From Heterodera schachtii (lineage: Eukaryota > Nematoda > Chromadorea > Rhabditida > Heteroderidae): a stretch of 64,000 bases of DNA. Under the pieces are notes generated by a model that saw only the letters and a program-made list of their open reading frames with translations, did no database searches and had not been told where the DNA came from. A program made the translations under genes and the position numbers. Shown piece by piece: positions 58,215 through 64,000 of this stretch. The stretch's first letter is position 1, and every line of letters begins with the position of its first letter. The DNA lies in contig SIJG01000005.1 of assembly GCA_023374025.1 (NCBI GenBank), positions 3,631,966-3,695,965 of the forward strand, given 5' to 3'.

Positions 58215-59110
58215 TAATATTTTTTTTGGCACAATCTGTTGAACACTTTGGATCATCAAAAATTTCTAACGAAAAATTTTAAAAATAAATACCAAAAATG
58301 TTTATTAAAACCAAATCGCCTATAATACGCACAGTTTAAATGAATATGTGAAAAGCAAATCTGAATCTCTAATAATATTCTATCATTTAGCCCAAAATGA
58401 TTAATTGTTTGAAATAATTGAAGAAAATTTGTTTGAAAATTTTCATTAATTTAATTTAGCTTAAACTTTTGGATTTTATAAAATAAAAAACAAAACAAAA
58501 GTTTAATTTTGTATTATTTTCACTTGAAATAAATTAAAATTTGAATTTTTAAAATTTACGGGGAGGGAGATTCATTAAAAAACAAAAAAAGTGGAATTTA
58601 AAAATTTTAAATGTATGTATTTTCAAGTTTTTAACTGATTTTACCGGTTGTCGCGTCCAAATTGCTTCAGTGGAACTAAAATAGTTAGTTTAAAATTAAA
58701 TTTTTTTTTATTTTAATTTGGTTATATTCCGTTATTTAATAAGTTTAATTATAAAGAAATTAGAATTAATAAAATAATAATTTAAATTAATTTAATCAAA
58801 ATTTAATATATTCTACAAATTCAAATATTTTAGATAAATTGTCCTTTAAAAAATAGATAATTTTTCTAAAATATTAGAATTACTTAGGGAATAAAAATTA
58901 ATTTAAATAAAATATTCAAATTAAATTCTCCCTTCGTTAATATTTTATTTATTCTTACATGTAAAATAAGAATTATTACATAATTACTAATAATAATAAT
59001 ATTATTAAACTTTATCACAAATTTAGTATATTCTTATCGTTTTGTAGAACATTTTGTAATTATCCAAGAGTGTGGAACAATTTTTCGATAAAATAATAAT
59101 TTAAAATTAT
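58215..59110. other. AT-rich DNA, nothing recognised
   Basis: Upstream of the ankyrin leader exon. Very AT-rich, with no coding, RNA or repeat feature recognised up to the LTR element. Confidence 0.6.
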
Positions 59111-59116
59111 TTTTAT

Positions 59117-59588
59117 TGTGTTAGATTGAATATTTTTGACCTCTCTCTCTTAATTTAATTCTCTAAATTGTGTTATTTTTCTCTCCTGCCTCTGACCTAT
59201 AATTATGTATTCCTTTCTTTTAATGTTTTCTCTAATTATGTTGTTGTTTTCAATCGATATTTCCTTTGCTAAATTTCTCCTCATGTCTTCGTTAATTCAT
59301 TCCTTTTTTTATGGTACACTTTTACTTCGGACACTGCTCTCTCAAAATATTTTGTGTGCATTTTTATTCGTCGCTTTCTTCGCATTGAATTTAAAATAAA
59401 CGTAATTGAACTGTCCCTGACCGAAGTGCCTGTCCTAATTAATAAAGCATTGGCCCCTTTCCCCGCCTGTGTTAATTAATTAATTGGTCTACAGTCCGTT
59501 CGTTTGTCTTCTTGTCGGCATTCTCGGACGTCGACTATTTCACCCCGAGTGGCAAAGCAAAAGAAGGAGAATTGAATTAATTTGGACG
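59117..59588 (+). repeat. 5' LTR
   Basis: 472 bp, TGTGTTAG...TTTGGACG. It contains a polyadenylation-like aattaataaagc at about 59436-59447. Ends were set by comparison with the 3' copy and by the ttat duplication. Confidence 0.93.
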
Positions 59589-62069
59589 TGGCGCTCCTGG
59601 GTGGATATTTTGTCGATTGGTCCGTCAGAAAGCGGAAATCGCTATGTGTTGGTCTGCATTGACCATTTCACAAAATACGCCGTAGCAATACCAATTCCAG
59701 ACAAGAGCAAAGAAACGATTTCAAAAGCCTTCGTAAAGGAATTTATCCTACAATTTGGAGCACCAAAGAGGCTACACAGTGATCAGGGGAAAGAATTCGT
59801 TAACGAAACTTTAAATGGGATTTCTGCAATACTTGGAGTTGAGAAAACTACGACAGCTGGTTACGACCCGCAAGCAAACGGAGCGGTTGAACGAGCCAAT
59901 CAAACCTTGCTTAACATGCTTAAAAAGTCCACTTCCTCTCATTGGAGTTGGGACGAACGCCTTCCTTTCGTTATGTTTTCTTATAACACCACTCCGTCGG
60001 AAGTCACTGGGTACTCACCCTTTCACCTGATGTTCGGGAAAATTGTCAATTTCCCAGGAGAAATGGACCTCAAAAAGTTTGGAAACCCTCTCTACACAAT
60101 CGATGAAGAGACATATTTGCAGTTCTTCAAAGAAAATTTGTTATTAATTCTTGACTCAGCACGTAAAAATGCCGCAATTTCACGGGCGGAAACCAAAAAT
60201 CGATATGATTTACGCCCAAATGTGTCTATGAACAAATTTTCAGTCGGGGACCGCTGCATGGTCATTTACCCTGGCTCTAAATCAAAAACACAGCACAAAA
60301 AATTACATTGGAATCATTTCGGACCATACGAAATTGTCAAAACATTCGAATCATCTGCTAGTGTTGTCCCGGTTGATAAAAAATCGGCAGAACCAATTAC
60401 TGTTCCAATAGAACGCCTTGTACGCGTTCCAATCGGTGTACCCGACATTTCTACCCTTCCTCATGGAAAAAACCCCTACCGGAATATTTTAGCTACAATT
60501 CTATTGGCTAGCTTAAAACTTTCAAAATTAGACACAAAAGGAAGTTTTGGACAGTTCGAACCGCTCTTACAGACGCAATTTGGGGAAAATTCTATAAAAT
60601 CATCGGAAAAAATCGTCGTTAATCAGTTAGGGACAACTGACAATTTAGGACAGCGGAAGATGCAACATCGCCAGCAGAAAGGAAATGACGGGCTTTCGTG
60701 GACTATGAAGTGCGAAGGGGAAACCCACGTATTTTGCGGAAAAATTTTGTGCGGCGAGTTGGACCCAGTGCTGGACGCGAAAACTGAGCCGGGCAATGTG
60801 GAAGTTGGCACTCCTCTCCAAGCCCTTTTGAGTCTGTTCATCCTTCGTTCGGGTGCAACAGTTTCATCTTCGGCGGCTAAAAATTTGGTGCAACTGATCC
60901 TCGGCACCGAACCCGGAATGGAATTGGTCGTCTACGAAGGAGTCCGTAAAGACAATATCCGTGCCGGCATCTTTCCAAACAATGAAGATGTGGAAAGAGT
61001 TTGGATTTTGTGGTGCGAGAAATGTGCCGTGGCAAAGAAACTCCTCCAATCGTCTGGATTCGACCAAATCCGAGTGGAAAAACGTTGCCAAAATTCAACA
61101 GAAAACTCGGAATTCCTTCAGGTTGTCGTGCCGGAAGCTGTCTCAAAATTGCCGGACACGGAACGCGACGGTTGGGGCTCACTGCTTGAGGAAACCGGTT
61201 GGACCCTGGAGAAAGTCCGTGCGCAGGTCATTCACCGGTGCCGCACCTTTGTCGAAACGCCAAGAGTTCTGATCGGCGATTCCACAGCATATCAAATTCT
61301 TTGCGAAATGAAGGCCCAAACGCAATTTGTGGGGACGGAAAGAGGACTTTTGTCGGAAGTGATTCGACCGCTGAGCGAATGTGTCTTCTCCAGCAAAGTC
61401 CGTGCCGCCATAATCATTCTCGGGCGGGACTCACTGGTCAAGGACGAAACGGTTGACCAAATTGTCGAGCAATGCCAGCGCATCCAACAGCTTTGCTCAC
61501 GCTTCTCGTCCGTGTCATTCACTTGGTTGCCGCCGCCTTATGTCCGCCAATGCGATTTGGCGTGCCAAGAATTGAACACTCGCCTGGCAGAGCTGTTGGG
61601 CAATTGGTTCGTTTGTGTGACTCCTTCAGGACGAAGTCTCGTCGAGATCTGGAGATACGGAGAGTCGTTCGATCGAAGTCGAATCAATTCGGACGGATGG
61701 CTGACGGAAAACGGCATTAAGACACTGTCGGCATGGATCAACACCCAAATCCCGCAGTGGCCAAACAATCGCCAGCTTGGGATCCGCAGTCTCCGCTCCA
61801 GCGTTTCTTCCATGAAAAACGTCCTTGGGTTGGGTCTATGCGACCGCCCAGGGGCTTCGTCGGCTTCTTCGGCTCGTGGGGGGTTGGGTCTATGCGACCG
61901 CCGCCCTTATTCTCGTTCCCGATCGCCTTTTCGTCGCCGTGAGAACAATGCCCGTCGATACCCTTCAAAAATTTCATCCCAAACGATGTGCCAAGAGACC
62001 GCCGACATTAGCTTACTCAGGCCACCACCTAACGGATGCCGAATTAACGGCAGGGACGCCTTTTTTTAA
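59589..62069 (+). CDS. Integrase core fused to an SGNH-hydrolase-like C-terminal region
   Basis: A single frame, open from a non-ATG codon in the LTR (59484) to 62069; residue numbers are counted from 59484. The integrase DDE triad is D41, D100 (HSDQG) and E136 (NGAVERANQ), with 35 residues between D100 and E136; a GPYEI-type module follows at about 280. Residues 400-590 are unrecognised. Residues 595-755 resemble an SGNH hydrolase: VLIGDSTA (G598-D599-S600), IIILGRDSL (647-650) and SDGWLTENGIKTL (737-748), but the catalytic His of the last block is Leu740. The C-terminus is Arg/Ser-rich (RRPYSRSRSPFRRR). The first ATG in frame is at residue 145, after the catalytic residues, so normal expression of the integrase is doubtful. 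Confidence 0.75.
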   Translation, partial: WRSWVDILSIGPSESGNRYVLVCIDHFTKYAVAIPIPDKSKETISKAFVKEFILQFGAPKRLHSDQGKEFVNETLNGISAILGVEKTTTAGYDPQANGAVERANQTLLNMLKKSTSSHWSWDERLPFVMFSYNTTPSEVTGYSPFHLMFGKIVNFPGEMDLKKFGNPLYTIDEETYLQFFKENLLLILDSARKNAAISRAETKNRYDLRPNVSMNKFSVGDRCMVIYPGSKSKTQHKKLHWNHFGPYEIVKTFESSASVVPVDKKSAEPITVPIERLVRVPIGVPDISTLPHGKNPYRNILATILLASLKLSKLDTKGSFGQFEPLLQTQFGENSIKSSEKIVVNQLGTTDNLGQRKMQHRQQKGNDGLSWTMKCEGETHVFCGKILCGELDPVLDAKTEPGNVEVGTPLQALLSLFILRSGATVSSSAAKNLVQLILGTEPGMELVVYEGVRKDNIRAGIFPNNEDVERVWILWCEKCAVAKKLLQSSGFDQIRVEKRCQNSTENSEFLQVVVPEAVSKLPDTERDGWGSLLEETGWTLEKVRAQVIHRCRTFVETPRVLIGDSTAYQILCEMKAQTQFVGTERGLLSEVIRPLSECVFSSKVRAAIIILGRDSLVKDETVDQIVEQCQRIQQLCSRFSSVSFTWLPPPYVRQCDLACQELNTRLAELLGNWFVCVTPSGRSLVEIWRYGESFDRSRINSDGWLTENGIKTLSAWINTQIPQWPNNRQLGIRSLRSSVSSMKNVLGLGLCDRPGASSASSARGGLGLCDRRPYSRSRSPFRRRENNARRYPSKISSQTMCQETADISLLRPPPNGCRINGRDAFF

Positions 62070-62079
62070 GGGGTTGTGA

Positions 62080-62551
62080 TGTGTTAGATTGAATATTTTT
62101 GACCTCTCTCTCTTAATTTAATTCTCTAAATTGTGTTATTTTTCTCTCCTGCCTCTGACCTATAATTATGTATTCCTTTCTTTTAATGTTTTCTCTAATT
62201 ATGTTGTTGTTTTCAATCGATATTTCCTTTGCTAAATTTCTCCTCATGTCTTCGTTAATTCATTCCTTTTTTTATGGTACATTTTTACTTCGGACACTGC
62301 TCTCTCAAAATATTTTGTGTGCATTTTTATTCGTCGCTTTCTTCGCATTGAATTTAAAATAAACGTAATTGAACTGTCCCTGACCGAAGTGCCTGTCCTA
62401 ATTAATAAAGCATTGGCCCCTTTCCCCGCCTGTGTTAATTAATTAATTGGTCTACAGTCCGTTCGTTTGTCTTCTTGTCGGCATTCTCGGACGTCGACTA
62501 TTTCACCCCGAGTGGCAAAGCAAAAGAAGGAGAATTGAATTAATTTGGACG
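62080..62551 (+). repeat. 3' LTR
   Basis: 472 bp, same ends as 59117-59588, with one noticed base difference. Confidence 0.93.
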
Positions 62552-62765
62552 TTATAAATTCAAACTCAATTTTATAACTTTATTAATTTATTACTACATT
62601 TGTTTTCACATTTTGTTATTTTTTTTATCCATGTTTATGCATTTTTACCAATACATTAAATACGTTTGACTATTCATCATTAAAACTATTTAAAATTGTT
62701 TTTAAGATAATTCAATTTTATCTGTGCCGATATTTCTCTCATTCAGTGATCAATCGGTGGTCCGT

Positions 62766-63259
62766 TCAGTGTTTGTCTTCGTCTGATGAGACAATCCAAA
62801 GCTCATCCATGTCTTCCGTATGTTCCTCAAGATTTGATGGCCCGGATCTTTGACTTTGAAGCCGTTGATCATTTTTCTCCGCGCTTGGCAAATGTTGTGA
62901 TGGCATTTTAAAAGCATCTGATTGAATAATGGGCATGCAATTACCCGTTTCAGTCCCATTTTTATTTCATCGATTTAAAAGTCCATAAAAGCTTTTCCAT
63001 TGTTTAATCTCACGGTTATCCCACCTCTTTGATGGGGAGGATGACGTTGTCCAGGATGGGCCACTGTGTTTCGGCGTCCCATTTGTGCCGATGTCATGCC
63101 ATAAATTGGCATTTTGCCGTTCCCATACTGCTGCTCAACTACCGTAGTTGTTGCTGTCCGTGGAACTATGTTTTTGTTTAGCACTAATTTATGAGGATGA
63201 TGATCAGCTGATGCTGCTGCTGCTGTTGATTGTCGGCCTTGCGAGGATGAAACTGCTAA
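62766..63259 (-). CDS. 3' exons of an unrecognised gene
   Basis: The last exon (62917-62766) follows a TTCAATCAG acceptor and reads AFKMPSQHLPSAEKNDQ and ends ELWIVSSDEDKH. It joins in phase 1 to an exon ending at 63025 (donor GTGGGA) that begins near 63255 after TTAATTAG. That exon is Ser/Gln/Ala-rich then reads NKNIVPRTATTTVVEQQYGN and MPIYGMTSAQMGRRN. The exon continues as an open frame past the donor, so the join is not certain. No family recognised. It may be the end of the coiled-coil gene to the right. Confidence 0.45.
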
Positions 63260-63377
63260 TTAACAAAAAAAAACTACCATTAATTATGTTTAATTAATTA
63301 CACAAACCATTTGTCAGACAGTTAAATAGGTAAATTATGTGTTCCTGGCAATGAAAGTGATCAGACAAAAAAAATGA

Positions 63378-63600
63378 TTACATGATCAGGTCACACAGCT
63401 TGTTAACATTTGCTAAGGTCGGATTTCGTCCTTTGCCGAGGAAGTTTCGAAAAATTTGGTAACTATGAAATTGCACCACAAAATTTTCGGAAAAAGGACC
63501 ACCGTTAATTCTCATTTCAATATTTTGAATACTTCGAAACTCCTCGTAGATTTTGTCATAAATGGACAACATTGGAGTCAATAAGCCACACAAATGCTAA
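63378..63600 (-). other. Possible exon with NFVVQFHSYQIFRNF
   Basis: Open after a CTAATTAG acceptor: HLCGLLTPMLSIYDKIYEEF, then ...NFVVQFHSYQIFRNFLGKG. The composition is coding-like, but the phases at both ends do not match the neighbouring exons as I read them, so its place in a gene is unresolved. Confidence 0.3.
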
Positions 63601-63619
63601 TTAGTCTCGACATGATTGG

Positions 63620-64000
63620 TCAATCCGTCGTGCCACTGTCAGCAAATGTGCCGTAAAAACTCTCACCAATAGATAATCCTTCGTCATGCATTTGTTTTCG
63701 CTGTTGTTCTATCATCTGCTTTTCCTTGATCTCAAAAGTCACATTCCAAGCTGTGATTTTAGTTTCAACTGCTTCCACGCGCTTCACGAGGCTTTCAATG
63801 CGTTTCTCGAGCTGTGCCAAGGCGTGGTCGGCATTTTCGAATTTCAAAAGTGGGTCAAGCATTTGCTCAATTTTCTTCAATCGTTGATCAAACTCAGCGG
63901 CAGAAATAGTTGGCCTATTATCCGCTGAAGTCTCTAAAATATTGGCCCATTTATATGGCCATTCTCGAAATTCGACCAATTTTCGTGAGGTTTTGAGGGA
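63620..64000 (-). CDS. Coiled-coil protein exon, runs off the window
   Basis: Open from the window edge. FREWPYKWANILETSADNRP leads into a heptad-patterned stretch (DQRLKKIEQMLDPLLKFENA, then LEKRIESLVKRVEAVETKI), a likely coiled coil. It either ends at the stop at 63620 (GTFADSGTTD) or is spliced at GTGAGAG near 63668. The start codon is outside the window. No family recognised. Confidence 0.5.
   Translation of the reverse strand, partial: SLKTSRKLVEFREWPYKWANILETSADNRPTISAAEFDQRLKKIEQMLDPLLKFENADHALAQLEKRIESLVKRVEAVETKITAWNVTFEIKEKQMIEQQRKQMHDEGLSIGESFYGTFADSGTTD

Larger units (their letters stand above)
59117..62551 (+). mobile_element. Young Gypsy-type LTR element, gag-RT deleted, with integrase and SGNH-like region
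   Basis: Two 472-bp LTRs differ at a single noticed position (c/t at about 59319/62282). They are flanked by a 4-bp duplication ttat (59113-59116, 62552-62555). The 5' LTR is followed at once by tggcgctcc, which looks like the start of a tRNA primer site. A purine-rich aaggggttgtga precedes the 3' LTR. The 2.5-kb interior has no Gag, protease, reverse transcriptase or RNase H: it begins at the integrase core. The near-identity of the LTRs indicates very recent transposition. Confidence 0.93.

Noticed and set aside
59205..59399. A hydrophobic 64-codon frame in each LTR
   Set aside because: It lies wholly inside the LTR and is duplicated only because the LTR is; AT-rich LTR sequence readily gives such frames.

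Overview
The window is nuclear DNA from an AT-rich eukaryote, most likely a nematode. Three things support this. Small exons are bounded by GT and by short acceptors of the TTTTCAG, TTTTTAG or TTTTAG type. Several families of one-exon-per-module secreted proteins lie next to each other. The DNA is packed with MULE-, hAT- and mariner-like MITEs plus BEL/Pao- and Gypsy-type LTR elements. The species and clade are inference; no ribosomal, mitochondrial or well-known housekeeping gene is present to fix them. All convincing host genes lie on the minus strand.

Layout. 0-2.85 kb: one signal-peptide exon (family Y, copy Y1) torn apart by three MULE-type elements, one of which carries a nested hAT-like MITE. 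3.3-6.2 kb: first unit (A) of a five-unit array; each unit holds a small secreted gene X and a larger gene of 18-residue Cys-Gly-Gly-Ser repeats (CGGS). 8.5-11.6 kb: complete five-exon Y gene (Y2). 12-14.5 kb: inverted-repeat elements, GA-rich DNA and a 163-bp tandem repeat. 14.5-21.4 kb: a 70-bp hairpin minisatellite, two copies of a CAGGG hAT MITE with 8-bp target duplications, a deleted BEL/Pao element inside the second copy, and a second minisatellite. 21.4-45.3 kb: units B, C, D and E of the X/CGGS array, interrupted by a duplicated Y block (30.8-33.5 kb). 48.2-52.4 kb: two further Y-family genes (Y4, Y5). 54.5-58.2 kb: a split, probably damaged gene for a secreted ankyrin-repeat protein. 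59.1-62.55 kb: a very young LTR element that keeps only an integrase fused to an SGNH-hydrolase-like region. 62.8-64 kb: 3' exons of a coiled-coil gene running off the window.

How the pieces relate. The CGGS, X, Y and ankyrin genes all begin with a hydrophobic signal peptide, so this is a cluster of secreted products that expands by tandem and segmental duplication. In CGGS copy E all introns interrupt codons in phase 1, so exons can be duplicated or lost without breaking the frame. Five CGGS copies carry 12, 8, 8, 12 and 10 coils. Only copy E (41.8-45.3 kb) has an intact reading frame from signal peptide to stop; the others are truncated or frameshifted. No function was recognised for the CGGS, X or Y families.

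Limits. Exon joins were made by eye from splice-site sequence and phase, without transcript evidence. The near-identical blocks could partly reflect haplotype or assembly duplication.
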